Origin: Verrucomicrobiota bacterium
GTDB taxonomy: Bacteria > Verrucomicrobiota > Verrucomicrobiia > Opitutales > Opitutaceae
Assembly (NCBI GenBank): GCA_016235555.1
Contig: JACRKC010000083.1
Span: 202,157-266,156 of the forward strand
Direction of reading: 5' to 3'
Length of the DNA stretch: 64,000 bases
Below are positions 1-9,234 of the stretch, one piece after another. Under the pieces are notes generated by a model. That model had not been told where the DNA came from. It ran no database searches and worked only from the letters and a program-made list of their open reading frames with translations. Within the stretch, counting starts at the first letter, position 1; every line of letters begins with the position of its first letter. The position numbers and the translations under genes are program-made.

Positions 1-179
1 GCAATGGAGGTATCGCCGGACTCCACAAACGCCTTCACCTCGTGCTTGGTGCGGATGTGGTCGGCCGGTCCCATTTCCTTCACCCGAAGTCGCTCGGTGA
101 TTAACCGGACGGCGTCATCCTCCTTGCGGAGGGCGAGCAGGGTTTGGACGGTGAGTTCTGGGCTCTTTTCGGGGTTCAT
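1..179 (-). CDS. Partial hypothetical protein at the window edge (N-terminal 59 codons)
   Basis: The minus strand is open from an ATG at 179 to the left edge with no stop. The visible product starts MNPEKSPELTVQTLLALRKE and is charged and probably helical; I do not recognise a family. It begins 25 bases after the stop of the coupling-protein gene and runs the same way, so it is probably the next gene of that operon. No good Shine-Dalgarno is visible. Real gene likely, function unknown. Confidence 0.55.
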   Translation of the reverse strand, partial: MNPEKSPELTVQTLLALRKEDDAVRLITERLRVKEMGPADHIRTKHEVKAFVESGDTSI

Positions 180-203
180 CGAACGAAATTCAATTATAGG
201 GGA

Positions 204-1832
204 TTAGCGCGGACGGAGGGAGACTTTTTTGAAACCGTTTGTGCAATGACGCACCACGGCGGTGTGGTCGGACAGGCTCCGGAATTCGTGCGGCTTGATC
301 CGATACTCCTCCACCCGCTGATACGTGTGGGCCGTATGGTCCAAATGCACGGTCCGGGTGGCACGCTCAACCCAGTGTTTACCCAGCGCATTCGCACACC
401 GGAGAGCGTCGGTCTCGGACGCGGCCCGATACATCACGAGGTTCTTAAGATTGAGGGCTAGAACCTCGGCTTGTTCCTTGGTTTGAGGCGGAATCAACGA
501 CTCGAACGCCTGGGCAGACACCACCAGCATGAGCATGCAATCCCGGAGCCTATCGATGACGTTAAAATCACTGGTGCCGTCGTGGCTGGCCGTGATGGCG
601 TTCTGAAACTCGTCCCCCACGTAAACGAGCTGGTTCAGGGCATACTTCTGCCACGGGGGTAGCGCGTAGCGCCGGAGGGCGTGCCGGTAGAGTAGAAGTT
701 TGATGACGGTGAACACATACTGCCGCTCCGTGGTGTAGTCCTGGGGCACGTCGATGCAGAAAATCTTGCCCTTATCCACGTCGGCCATCGTGCAGGTGTC
801 GGGCTCGTTGGAACTGAAAATTTCAGCGATTTCGGCCGTCCCGAGGTATTCGAGGTAGTTTTGGGAGGTGCCGATCTCGCCGGCCCGCTGTTCTTTCGCC
901 TCATGCTTCAGGTAGGTCTGCTCCAACGTCTCGGCGAGACGAATACGTCGCTCGGTCGGCTCCAATTCCGTGAGTTTCTCCAGCGCGGCTTTCAACTCCC
1001 GTTCCGAAGTCAGCAAGTCGTAAGCGTTGGTCGCGGTTACGGGCCGTCCGATGTCGGCCAGCAACTCGAACGCGCGGCCGATGTGGGCGGCACCCTTCAC
1101 CTTGAAGAAGCCTTTTTCGTCCCGCGGATTCAATGCGGCGGCCGTATCGACCAGAATTCGCGCCCGGGTCGTGAACGGCAACCGGGCATCGCCCGTGACG
1201 TTCAGACGATGCGACACCTTGCCTGGCTCTCCAACCAGACGTGGACGGAGGCGGATGATGTCATGCTCTCGGCCATACTTTTTCGCGAGCCATTCGAGGT
1301 AAAACCACTCGTCTCCCTTGTTCGCCATGACCACGCCGCCGAGCGTGGGATTGCGCCGAACCAAATCGGCAAGGAGCGCGTTCATACCGGAGGTCTTGCC
1401 GGAACCGGTGTCGCCGGAGAAGAAGAAGTGCCGGTTGGCCTTGTCCCGCGTCCATCTGAATCCGGCGAAAGCGAGCACGATCTGCCACCGGTCCGCGACT
1501 ACTTTGCCGGCCGGGTCGCGCACGTAGCGCCGATGGTCGCCGTAGTAGAACAGTCCGCCTGCCAACGCGCACAAAGAGGCGCCAACAGCGTATCCCCAAG
1601 GTAAGGGCAACCGGCTCGCTCCGAATAGACCGGAGGCGGAGATCGCGAGGGCGAAAGGCAGCGCCAAGGGAAGGCGCAACCCGGGCTCATTGTGGCGAAG
1701 ATTCCGCAGAATCAGCCACCCGGCGAAGGCGAGAAACAGGCCTGAAATGGCGAACGCCACCACCGTGATGGCCTGCGGATCGTGCAGCCATTGACGCATC
1801 AAGACGTAAGGTGCCGGGAGCGTTTTCATCAT
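204..1832 (-). CDS. traD: Type IV coupling protein, TraD/TrwB/VirD4-like ATPase
   Basis: Inner-membrane ATPase expected to bring the relaxase-DNA complex to the type IV secretion channel. With the start at 1832 it is 542 residues. Three hydrophobic N-terminal stretches come first, then Walker A SGDTGSGKT (Lys about 146) and Walker B VYVGDEFQ (Asp about 407). The reading frame stays open up to 2030, but the extra 66 residues are Arg-rich and unlike a membrane N-terminus. They also cover a palindrome at 1883-1902 that looks like an operator, so I chose the internal ATG pair at 1832/1829, which precedes the first hydrophobic segment. It is divergent from the relaxase gene, the usual partner. Family call is firm; start is less certain. 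Confidence 0.87.
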   Translation of the reverse strand: MMKTLPAPYVLMRQWLHDPQAITVVAFAISGLFLAFAGWLILRNLRHNEPGLRLPLALPFALAISASGLFGASRLPLPWGYAVGASLCALAGGLFYYGDHRRYVRDPAGKVVADRWQIVLAFAGFRWTRDKANRHFFFSGDTGSGKTSGMNALLADLVRRNPTLGGVVMANKGDEWFYLEWLAKKYGREHDIIRLRPRLVGEPGKVSHRLNVTGDARLPFTTRARILVDTAAALNPRDEKGFFKVKGAAHIGRAFELLADIGRPVTATNAYDLLTSERELKAALEKLTELEPTERRIRLAETLEQTYLKHEAKEQRAGEIGTSQNYLEYLGTAEIAEIFSSNEPDTCTMADVDKGKIFCIDVPQDYTTERQYVFTVIKLLLYRHALRRYALPPWQKYALNQLVYVGDEFQNAITASHDGTSDFNVIDRLRDCMLMLVVSAQAFESLIPPQTKEQAEVLALNLKNLVMYRAASETDALRCANALGKHWVERATRTVHLDHTAHTYQRVEEYRIKPHEFRSLSDHTAVVRHCTNGFKKVSLRPR

Positions 1833-1882
1833 CGATCGTGCGGAAAACGAAGCGCGCATCTCGCGAATCCGCGAGGATGCGA

Positions 1883-1902
1883 CCCTACCGAAAAAAGGGT
1901 AG
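1883..1902 (-). promoter_or_regulatory. Dyad operator candidate upstream of traD (CTACC-N8-GGTAG)
   Basis: Read on the minus strand the site is ctacccttttttcggtaggg. The same 20 bases recur exactly at 5343-5362 upstream of trbC, in the same orientation relative to the gene. The site lies about 50 bases before the traD start chosen here. The CTAC-N10-GTAG spacing is shared with three other ICE sites (see findings). Confidence 0.6.
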
Positions 1903-2064
1903 TTCGGTCGGCTCCGCGCGCTCCTGGCCGACTCACGGCGGCTCGGTGCCCCGAACCCAACGAACTCGTTAGGGCCTTGCGTCTGTGGCCAGAAAAGCGC
2001 GGGGGATTTACGCCCACCCTCCCGGCTCATCGTAGCGGCTGACGTTCGCCAACGAAGCCGAGGA

Positions 2065-2082
2065 CTACCGTGCGACCGGTAG
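2065..2082 (+). promoter_or_regulatory. Dyad operator candidate upstream of the relaxase (CTACCG-N6-CGGTAG)
   Basis: CTACCG at 2065-2070 and CGGTAG at 2077-2082 form a dyad with CTAC-N10-GTAG spacing, 69 bases before the relaxase ATG. A further CTACC at 2088-2092 can pair with the central GGTAG to give a small hairpin. Because the site sits between the divergent traD and relaxase genes it could instead be part of oriT. No nic site can be named from sequence alone. Confidence 0.5.
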
Positions 2083-2150
2083 GCTTGCTACCCCGGACTC
2101 GGGAGGGCCGCTCCGTTGAGGACCGGAAGGTAAACCGACGTGATGATGGC

Positions 2151-4874
2151 ATGATCACGGTTGGAATCATTCGGAATGGAGCCACCTACCTTTCGCATCA
2201 CCTGCGGAAAAACGACTACTGGACGGAAGGCGAGAAGGCCGTCCAAGGCGAGTGGATCGGCGAAGGGTCGAAAGCGCTTGGGCTTGCCGGAGCCGTGACG
2301 GATGCGCCGTTCGAAGCCTTGCGCGAGAACCGGCATCCACTCACAGGTGACCCGCTCACGGCTCGCGATCACGCCAACCGCGTGGCGTTCTTCGATGTGC
2401 AGTTATCCGCGCCTAAGGACGTGAGTGTGCTCGCGATGGTCGGCGGCGATGGGCGGGTGCGCGAGGCGTTCCACGAATCGGTCAAGATCGCCTTGGCCGA
2501 AATGGAGCGCTTCGCTGCGGTTCGCGAGCGTCGGGGCGATGCCGCCGGAACCGAGCAGATTCGGCTGACGGGGAATTTCGTTGGGGCGATGTTCATGCAC
2601 GACACCAGCCGTGACCTCGATCCGCAGCTCCATGTGCATGCCGTGCTCGCAAACGCGACCTGGGATCACACGCGAAACGAGTGGCTCGCGCTTAAACAAA
2701 ACGAGATGTTGCGGGCGTCTCCGTATCTCCGGCAGGTGATGTATCGCGAGCTGGCCGCGCGACTGCGGGCGCTCGGCTACGAGCCGCACGAGATGAATTC
2801 GAAGGGATTTTCCGTGCGCGGTGTCGAGCACCTGCGCGAGCGTTTCTCGAAACGCACCCGGGAGGTGCAGCGATTGGCGGAGGAGTTTGCCGCGGCGAAG
2901 GGCCGCAGGCCGACGAAGCGGGAGGTCGAGATACTCGTCCGCGAATCGCGTGAGGATAAACTGACGCAGATTTCCACGCCAGAGGTGCGGTCGAGGCAGC
3001 GTGCTGAACTGAGTCCGGCTGAGTCGCGCTCGTTAGACGACTTGGTGCAGACAGCGCGAGTGCAGGCCCCGCGCCAGCAATGGTCGCATGGCAACGTCCA
3101 GTCCGTCCTCGAGGCCGCGTTGCGCCACGTTTACGAGCGCAACAGCGTTGTGCGTGAGGGACAGGTCTTGAGCGCAGCGCTTGAACTGCATCCCGATTTC
3201 TATCGGTGGCGGGAGTTACGCTCGGCCTTGGAGGCGCACCCCGACGCAATACGCAAGGACGGCGAGATGAGCCTTCGCCCGATCCGGCAGGAAGAGGACG
3301 CGGCGGTCGCGCGCGTCCGCGCCGGCAGGAATCAACGCTTCCCCCTCGGGGAGCCCGTGCATCTCCCGCCGGAACTCACCGCCGGGCAACGTGCGGCCGC
3401 GACCGCTCTGCTCGAAAGCCGGGACTTTCTAAGCGTCCTGATCGGCGACGCCGGCACGGGCAAGACGACGGTGTTGACGGCCATCGAACGCGCGCACCTC
3501 GCAGCGGGCGGAAGCCGCTTCCTGCCGCTCGCGCCGACGACCCGGGCACGGGACGCCATGCTGGCCAGTGGGCTGGAACAAGCCGACACTGTGCAGCGCT
3601 TCCTCGTCAGCGAAGCCATGCAGGCGCAAGCCGCTGGCCGGATCGTGTTGATTGATGAGGCAGGCCTGCTTTCGACCCAGCAACTAGATCAGTTGACCCG
3701 GATCGCAACCGCCGTCGGGGCGCGGCTGCTCCTCGTGGGCGACACCAAGCAGCACTACAGCGTGCAGCGGGGCGACGCGCTGCGGAATGTCATCCGGCAC
3801 TCCGGGACCCCACTGGTGCGACTTGCCGAGGTGCTGCGGCAGCGCAACGAGGCAGACCGGCGCTTCAGCCGGTTGCTCGCCACGGGAGCGGTCGCCGAGG
3901 CGTTCGGATTCGCAGAACGGCGCGGTCTCATTCGCGAGGCACCGGACGACCATGCGCTTTTTGCCCGGGCGGCGGAACACTATGTGGGCAATCGCGTGCG
4001 CGGGGTCGAAACCCTCGTGGTGATTCCGTTTTGGGACGAGATCGAACGGTTCAACGCCGCGGTCCGGCCTGCCTTGCGCCAAGCCGGGCTGCTTGGTGCC
4101 GCTGAAGTCGTCCGGGAGGCGGTGAAGCCGCTGACCTGGACTGAGGAACAGAAGATCCATTGGGACCAATACCAACTCGGTGACCGGCTGCTGTTCGCCC
4201 GTGACACCCGCTTTTTCAAGCGCGGGGTCGCGGCCGAAGTCATCGCCGTGCTGCCCGATGGACTGCGAGTGCGTGGTCCCAAGGGCCGCGAAGCGAAGAT
4301 CACCCGCAAGCAACGCGCGGCCTTCGATGTGGGCCGGGCGCAAACGCTCGCCGTCGCCGCGGGCGACCGGTTGCTGATCCGCGGACGGGAAGATGACGCC
4401 GGCTTTTCGAACGGCGACTTCAAGGACGTGGCGCAAGTCGATCCGCTAGCGGATCGCATCGTATTCAGTGATGGGAAGGAGTTGCCACGCACTTTTGCCG
4501 CGTGGACCTACGGGCACGCGCTCACGTCCTACCGTTCGCAGGGCAGCACGTCGGAGGAGTCCCTGCTGGTTCTCGGTGAGGTGGCCGGGCGGGCATTGGC
4601 GCGTCGCCAATTCTACGTCGGCAACACCCGGTATCGTGGTGCGCACGCCATCTATGTTTCGAACAAGGCCGAAATCCTGAACCAGCTGGCGCGACCTGAT
4701 CCCGGTCGTGAACTCGCAACGGAGTTCCTGGCGCGGCACCGGCTCACGCTCGGCGAGCAACTGACGCCGCGCGCGACGCGAGGTCTGCGCGCCGGGATGC
4801 GGGAGGCGTGGCAGGGCGCGGTCAGGAAGCTCCGCGGTCTCGCCACAACGCAGGGTGAAGGGAGGAGCGTATGA
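2151..4874 (+). CDS. MobF-family conjugative relaxase-helicase (TrwC/TraI-like)
   Basis: Nicks oriT, becomes covalently attached to the transferred strand and unwinds it. The start ATG at 2151 gives MITVGIIRNGATYLSHH, matching the extreme N-terminus of TrwC-type relaxases; candidate catalytic tyrosines are Tyr13 and Tyr23. The HUH metal-binding set is His150, His161 and His163 within HDTSRDLDPQLHVH. The RecD-like helicase half has Walker A GDAGTGKTT (Lys438) and Walker B IVLIDEAG (Asp502, Glu503). 907 residues is normal for TrwC-size members. The frame is open to 2070, but an earlier start would bury the relaxase N-terminus and the upstream dyad. The stop overlaps the next gene. Confidence 0.95.
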   Translation: MITVGIIRNGATYLSHHLRKNDYWTEGEKAVQGEWIGEGSKALGLAGAVTDAPFEALRENRHPLTGDPLTARDHANRVAFFDVQLSAPKDVSVLAMVGGDGRVREAFHESVKIALAEMERFAAVRERRGDAAGTEQIRLTGNFVGAMFMHDTSRDLDPQLHVHAVLANATWDHTRNEWLALKQNEMLRASPYLRQVMYRELAARLRALGYEPHEMNSKGFSVRGVEHLRERFSKRTREVQRLAEEFAAAKGRRPTKREVEILVRESREDKLTQISTPEVRSRQRAELSPAESRSLDDLVQTARVQAPRQQWSHGNVQSVLEAALRHVYERNSVVREGQVLSAALELHPDFYRWRELRSALEAHPDAIRKDGEMSLRPIRQEEDAAVARVRAGRNQRFPLGEPVHLPPELTAGQRAAATALLESRDFLSVLIGDAGTGKTTVLTAIERAHLAAGGSRFLPLAPTTRARDAMLASGLEQADTVQRFLVSEAMQAQAAGRIVLIDEAGLLSTQQLDQLTRIATAVGARLLLVGDTKQHYSVQRGDALRNVIRHSGTPLVRLAEVLRQRNEADRRFSRLLATGAVAEAFGFAERRGLIREAPDDHALFARAAEHYVGNRVRGVETLVVIPFWDEIERFNAAVRPALRQAGLLGAAEVVREAVKPLTWTEEQKIHWDQYQLGDRLLFARDTRFFKRGVAAEVIAVLPDGLRVRGPKGREAKITRKQRAAFDVGRAQTLAVAAGDRLLIRGREDDAGFSNGDFKDVAQVDPLADRIVFSDGKELPRTFAAWTYGHALTSYRSQGSTSEESLLVLGEVAGRALARRQFYVGNTRYRGAHAIYVSNKAEILNQLARPDPGRELATEFLARHRLTLGEQLTPRATRGLRAGMREAWQGAVRKLRGLATTQGEGRSV

Positions 4875-5257
4875 TGGAACGCGCACCACTCCGGAAGCCG
4901 AAGCTCTATTTCGACGCGGGTGCGAGTCCCAGTCACGTCACGTTCGACGATGGCAAGGACCAACGCCGCAACCTTCCGTGGATGCACTACGTCGAGGCCC
5001 GCTGGGACTATGCTGAACCGGACACGATCAAGATCGAGATCGGCGATTGGCTGGTGGTCGTGCGCGGGCACAACCTCGCGCCGCTTTTTCTCGCGATAGA
5101 GGAACATTCGCTGGCACGCGTGCGCGCGCAGCCGGAACTGCAGGCGGACCGTGAGCACGAAGCGGACACGTTCGCCGTGGAGATTCGGTTCATGAAGCCG
5201 GCCGCGAACCCGTTCGGAAAGAAGCCCCCCGGGCAGCTCGAATTGGAAACGGGTTAG
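4874..5257 (+). CDS. Hypothetical ICE protein coupled to the relaxase gene
   Basis: 127 residues, soluble, no signal peptide, no motif I recognise. It contains a beta-rich middle (TIKIEIGDWLVVVRGHN) and a Pro-rich tail. The ATG overlaps the relaxase stop, and a strong Shine-Dalgarno ggaggag at 4861-4867 is 6 bases before ATG 4874; an ATG at 4871 is also possible but too close. Translational coupling to the relaxase suggests a transfer-related or DNA-processing role, which is inference only. Confidence 0.75.
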   Translation: MERAPLRKPKLYFDAGASPSHVTFDDGKDQRRNLPWMHYVEARWDYAEPDTIKIEIGDWLVVVRGHNLAPLFLAIEEHSLARVRAQPELQADREHEADTFAVEIRFMKPAANPFGKKPPGQLELETG

Positions 5258-5493
5258 TCATCAACTACGTCTCATCTTACGGTAGCGCGGACCGGTCTCA
5301 CTATATCCGGACGTGGTCTACGTCTCGGTTCCAAAACTTGTCCTACCCTTTTTTCGGTAGGGCCGGTTCCTTGCGACAGCGCCGGGGTTGTCCCTTTTGG
5401 AAACCAGCACGGATTTCCCGTTGCCCAGCAACAGTCGAAACCACCGCGCGGGAGTCGGCCCCCATAAGTGCCGGCATCAACAGGAGAGATAAC
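5258..5493 (+). promoter_or_regulatory. Leader and promoter region of the trb operon
   Basis: No coding sequence is convincing here. The region holds the 21-base dyad at 5342-5362, a 9-base direct repeat ctacgtctc at 5265-5273 and 5318-5326, and a Shine-Dalgarno (aggag, 5482-5486) for trbC. Transcription of the whole 5494-17781 operon probably starts here. I could not identify clean -35/-10 boxes. Confidence 0.5.
5342..5362 (+). promoter_or_regulatory. Dyad operator candidate upstream of trbC
   Basis: Arms CCTACC and GGTAGG surround a T-run. The core 20 bases are identical to the minus-strand site at 1883-1902. The distance to the trbC start is about 130 bases. Because there is no gene immediately upstream to terminate and an identical copy precedes another promoter, I read it as an operator rather than a terminator. 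Confidence 0.6.
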
Positions 5494-5907
5494 ATGACAA
5501 CCTTGGTTCATCTGACGCCTTATGTGGCGTTCGCTCTCGGTGTGGCGATGATGATGCGGGCGCTGCACCTGAATTCGCAATATCGTCCGGCAGCGTCCGC
5601 TAATCCGTGGCCGCGCGCCGCGATCTGGTTCGCCGCCGTGCTTTCGTGGCCGACGCTCGCCCACGCCCAGGCGGTCGATCTGCGCACGGCGACGGAAGCG
5701 GGCAACGCGATCATCATGTATCTGAGCGGCACGTTTGCGGCGGTCGGCATCGTGGCGGCCGGTGTCGCCATGATGATGGGCCGACAGTCCATCGCGAAGT
5801 GGGCTTTTGCCGGAGCCATGGTGAGCGGACTCGCCTTCGCCATCGTGCGGACGATGTGGAGCAACATGGGCATCGAAGCCTCCAACGTCGGCACCTTCTC
5901 GCCCTGA
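5494..5907 (+). CDS. trbC: Conjugal pilin, TrbC/VirB2 family
   Basis: Small membrane prepilin, 137 residues. It has an N-terminal hydrophobic leader, then WPTLAHAQA resembling a signal-peptidase site near residue 55, then two long hydrophobic helices typical of VirB2/TrbC pilins. Start is fixed by aggag 8 bases upstream. It is the first gene of the mating-pair formation operon, the usual place for TrbC. The leader before the cleavage site is longer than usual for VirB2. Confidence 0.75.
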   Translation: MTTLVHLTPYVAFALGVAMMMRALHLNSQYRPAASANPWPRAAIWFAAVLSWPTLAHAQAVDLRTATEAGNAIIMYLSGTFAAVGIVAAGVAMMMGRQSIAKWAFAGAMVSGLAFAIVRTMWSNMGIEASNVGTFSP

Positions 5908-5928
5908 TCCGATTCCCACGCGCGTCCC

Positions 5929-6531
5929 ATGCACTCGACGCATCTCAACGAGCACGACGCCAATCAGGGCGCGCAGTCTTCCGGGGAGTTCCTGGGGATG
6001 ACCGGGAACTCGGGCTGGTATCTGCTGGGCTCCGGGGGCGCGACGATCCTGATGGTGATTTTCCTGTGGGGCATCTTCGGGGTCTCGCTGCTGCTGTGCC
6101 TACTGGTGGGCGTGGTGCTCTGCACGCTCTCGGTGGCGTATGTGTTCACCCTGAAAAACAACAAGCCGGAGCACTACGACACCGATTTCTTTGAATCCGC
6201 CTTGGTCGAGTCGGGACTGCTCTCCTTCCAATTCGGCCCGCGTGCCCGGCGTCCGGCGAATCCCTTCGCCGGCGCCGGTTCCGCGCTTGCACCTGAGTTG
6301 ACGGCGCGGGAGTCGGTTCCGTCCCGGCCCGCCGTCGGGTTGGGTCGCCAGTCCGCAACGACGGTCGGTCGGTCTGGCTTGGAGTCGCCCGAGCGGAAAG
6401 AAGCCTCACCAAACAAGCGGGAGCAACCCGTGGTGGCGCGCGCCGACTATGAGCGATTGCAGGAACAGCTCACGGTCACGGAAGACATGCTGGAAGAGGC
6501 GCTCGCGGAGCGCGGGGAGGAAGTCGCATGA
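5929..6531 (+). CDS. trbD: TrbD/VirB3-position membrane protein with extended C-terminus
   Basis: 200 residues, about twice the usual VirB3/TrbD length. Two adjacent hydrophobic segments lie at about residues 30-75, as in VirB3. They are followed by a Pro/Ser-rich linker and a charged C-terminal helix that may coil. Identity rests mainly on topology and on its place between trbC and trbE. Its end overlaps the trbE start by 4 bases (ATGA). The long tail may dock to the VirB4 ATPase, which is speculation. Confidence 0.6.
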   Translation: MHSTHLNEHDANQGAQSSGEFLGMTGNSGWYLLGSGGATILMVIFLWGIFGVSLLLCLLVGVVLCTLSVAYVFTLKNNKPEHYDTDFFESALVESGLLSFQFGPRARRPANPFAGAGSALAPELTARESVPSRPAVGLGRQSATTVGRSGLESPERKEASPNKREQPVVARADYERLQEQLTVTEDMLEEALAERGEEVA

Positions 6532-9230
6532 GAACAGAACCTGCAGACGGCTTCTTCGGTGAAGACATGATTGTCTTCGAAGGCCTGCACCGTGGCGGCT
6601 TCGTCGCACGTGGCTTTGAGGTGATCGCTCCTGACCTGGAACACGCCGACCCCGTGCATCACAACGCATTCGAGTCCGACCTGGTTGCCCTGCTGTCGGT
6701 GCTGAAACCGGGCTGGCGGATGCAGGTGCAATGGACGAATGATTCCGACTTCCGAAAACCGCTTCAACGCTACCGGGAGGACACGGCCAACCTCGCGGCG
6801 AACAAATGGAGCAAGCGTCAGCGCAACGAGCGATTCGTGCGTTACTGGCGCATGGCCGAATCCGGAGCGCTGCGGCGGGAGCGTCTGCGACTGTATTTCA
6901 CGACGCCGGTCGATGCGGCCGTGCTCGGGAAGAACGCCGGCCGGCTGACGCATGAAGCGTTGCTCGGCACCTACGCCGAACAATTCAACCAGATTGGCCA
7001 GTTCCTGCAGGCCTTGTTCGGCGGGAGCGGCGGACAGGTGCGGCCGATGACCGATGCCGACCATTTCCTGCACTACCTTGAATTTCTCAACCCGTCGCTG
7101 CCGGAACAGAAGATCGCCGATCCTCTGGAGTTCTTCGATCCTCAGAAGTCCATTCAGGAAAACTGCTGGCTCGGCGAAGGCCGGCCGCTGGAGAAACCCG
7201 ACACCGGCTTTTACCTCGATGGCTGCTACCACGGTATGCTCGTGCTCAAGTCGCTGCCGAAGCGCACCCGGCCGAGCCTCGCCTACCTGCTGACGAAGCT
7301 GGGATTCCGCGACTACGCCATCACGGTCAACATCGAGTCGGTCGATGTTGAGGAGCTGATCGAGAAGGAGCAGAAGGAGCTGAACCGCGTCGAGGGAGAC
7401 TACGAGAGCCTGAAGAAGGTGAAACTCCTCGCGGCCATGCGCACGAAGGCTGCCAAGATCGCTCGTTACAGTAACGGCGACAGCTCGCCCTACCGCATCC
7501 AGTATATCATCCGAGCGTGGGACCGGAATCGGGAGGATCTCCGCGCGAAGCTGACCGCGCTGAAGGCTGCGGTCGGCAGCATGGAGCGGGCGCAGGCCTA
7601 CGAGCCGGCCTTGGAGCCGTCAGCTCGAAACTTTTTCTACTGCACCTGGCCCGGCTGGTCGTTCAGCCGTTACGATTCGCTCTGGCACGACTACGACGAT
7701 GCCCTCGTCGCGAACATCCTGCCATTCTCCTCCACACCGGTCGGACACCTCGATCAGGCTGAGTTCATATTCGAGGGGCCGAACGGGAACCTTGTCGGCG
7801 GGCGAACGTTTGTCGGTGAAGGTAACAACCAGACGCCTCAAAACGCGGTCGTCATCGGCACGACGGGTTCTGGCAAGAGCGTCAATGTCATCGATATTCT
7901 CACGCAGACAGAGCCGTTCTATGCCTACACGATGATCGTGGAGGAAGGTGAGTCCTATACGACCTACGCCAAAACGGTCGATCCGACGGCGGAGCCGATT
8001 ATCGTGCAGGCGAACGGCAAGCTCACCATGAACTACCTCGATACGCGCGGCCTGCCGCTGTCGGGGCTGCACCTGAGCGCGGCGGCGGCGCTGCCGATGC
8101 TCATGGTCGGGCAGTCGAAAGACGAGGATCGCAACAAACTCCGGCAGGCGCTCCTAGCGAATGCCATTGGCCGACTCTACGAGGATTTTGCGCGGTGGTA
8201 TTTCAACCGGCATCCCGAGGAGACGGTCGCACTCTCCCGACGAGCCTTCGCTCTCGACGTGTATCGCCGCAACCGAATGGGGCCGCAGGCGACGGCCCTG
8301 GATGCGTTTCTCGAGTTCGCGGAATGGGAACAGCAACGCAGCGATGAGGCGGCGGCGTTCGTCGCTGCTTCCGACGAGGGCGATGTGGTCCGTTTCGCCA
8401 AGGACGGCGCTGGCGCGCAACAGGTCCGGGACTTGGTGTTCGCACGCCTCACTCCCGGCGAGATGCCGCAGCACGGCCAGTTGCAGGAATTGCTCGCGGC
8501 GGAGGCATCCGGTCCGCACGCCGAGGAAATGCGCTACCTCGCCACGCTCCTGGAGCCGTGGTCGGCGGGCGGCAGCTACGGGGAGCTTTTCGACGGCGTC
8601 TCGAATGTCTCGCTGACCGGCAAGATTGCACACTTCGAACTCGGCTACATTCCCGAGTCCGCGGAAGAGTTGAAAGCGGCGGCGGCCTTCCTGATCGCGA
8701 ACTATACTCGTTCGCACATGATGCGCCTGCCGCGCGCGCTGCGAAAGCGAAACATCTTTGAGGAAGTCGCGCGCTTCTCACTCGTGCCTTCGGGCAAGAA
8801 GGTGCTGCGGGAGTCCTACCAGCAGCTCCGGAAATACAACGTCTGGAATGTCGCGACCGTGCAGAACTATGAACAGTTCAAGGCCTCCGATATTCGCGGG
8901 GCCGTCCTGGGCAACAGCCGCATCCTGTTCCTGCTCCGTCAGAGCGACCGTTCCGACATCGAGGACTTGAGTCGGGACTTCCCGATTCCTGACGCGGCGA
9001 AGGACGCCGTTATGAGTCATCCCGAGCCGGAGAAGCTGGTCGGGACGAAGTATTCGCAGTTCACCTATTACCACACGGACGAACGCCGTCCGTTGATCGT
9101 GACGATGCGCAACGTTGCTTCGCGCGAGATGCTCTACTGCGCGTCGAGCTCCGGCGCGCATTTCGATCAGCGCGAGAAGGCGCTGCGCGGAAACACCAAC
9201 GTGGTGGACGCCATCATCGCGAATGCGTGA
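6528..9230 (+). CDS. trbE: Conjugal transfer ATPase TrbE/VirB4 family
   Basis: Energises pilus assembly and transfer at the inner membrane. 900 residues, within the VirB4 range. Walker A is VIGTTGSGKSVN with GTTGSGKS at about residues 444-451. The Walker B position reads RNIFEEVARF, so the usual Asp-Glu is Glu-Glu. It is followed by the QLRKY and TVQNYEQF segments that match the conserved C-terminal ATPase region. The start overlaps trbD (ATGA) with a ggggagg ribosome site upstream. Confidence 0.9.
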   Translation: MRTEPADGFFGEDMIVFEGLHRGGFVARGFEVIAPDLEHADPVHHNAFESDLVALLSVLKPGWRMQVQWTNDSDFRKPLQRYREDTANLAANKWSKRQRNERFVRYWRMAESGALRRERLRLYFTTPVDAAVLGKNAGRLTHEALLGTYAEQFNQIGQFLQALFGGSGGQVRPMTDADHFLHYLEFLNPSLPEQKIADPLEFFDPQKSIQENCWLGEGRPLEKPDTGFYLDGCYHGMLVLKSLPKRTRPSLAYLLTKLGFRDYAITVNIESVDVEELIEKEQKELNRVEGDYESLKKVKLLAAMRTKAAKIARYSNGDSSPYRIQYIIRAWDRNREDLRAKLTALKAAVGSMERAQAYEPALEPSARNFFYCTWPGWSFSRYDSLWHDYDDALVANILPFSSTPVGHLDQAEFIFEGPNGNLVGGRTFVGEGNNQTPQNAVVIGTTGSGKSVNVIDILTQTEPFYAYTMIVEEGESYTTYAKTVDPTAEPIIVQANGKLTMNYLDTRGLPLSGLHLSAAAALPMLMVGQSKDEDRNKLRQALLANAIGRLYEDFARWYFNRHPEETVALSRRAFALDVYRRNRMGPQATALDAFLEFAEWEQQRSDEAAAFVAASDEGDVVRFAKDGAGAQQVRDLVFARLTPGEMPQHGQLQELLAAEASGPHAEEMRYLATLLEPWSAGGSYGELFDGVSNVSLTGKIAHFELGYIPESAEELKAAAAFLIANYTRSHMMRLPRALRKRNIFEEVARFSLVPSGKKVLRESYQQLRKYNVWNVATVQNYEQFKASDIRGAVLGNSRILFLLRQSDRSDIEDLSRDFPIPDAAKDAVMSHPEPEKLVGTKYSQFTYYHTDERRPLIVTMRNVASREMLYCASSSGAHFDQREKALRGNTNVVDAIIANA

Positions 9231-9234
9231 TGCC

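Noticed and set aside
5265..5285. Additional operator CTAC...GTAG upstream of trbC
   Set aside because: The gap is 13 bases rather than 10, so it does not fit the set; chance is likely.
5342..5362. Rho-independent terminator
   Set aside because: The T-run is in the loop, not after the stem, and an identical copy lies before the traD promoter, so an operator fits better.
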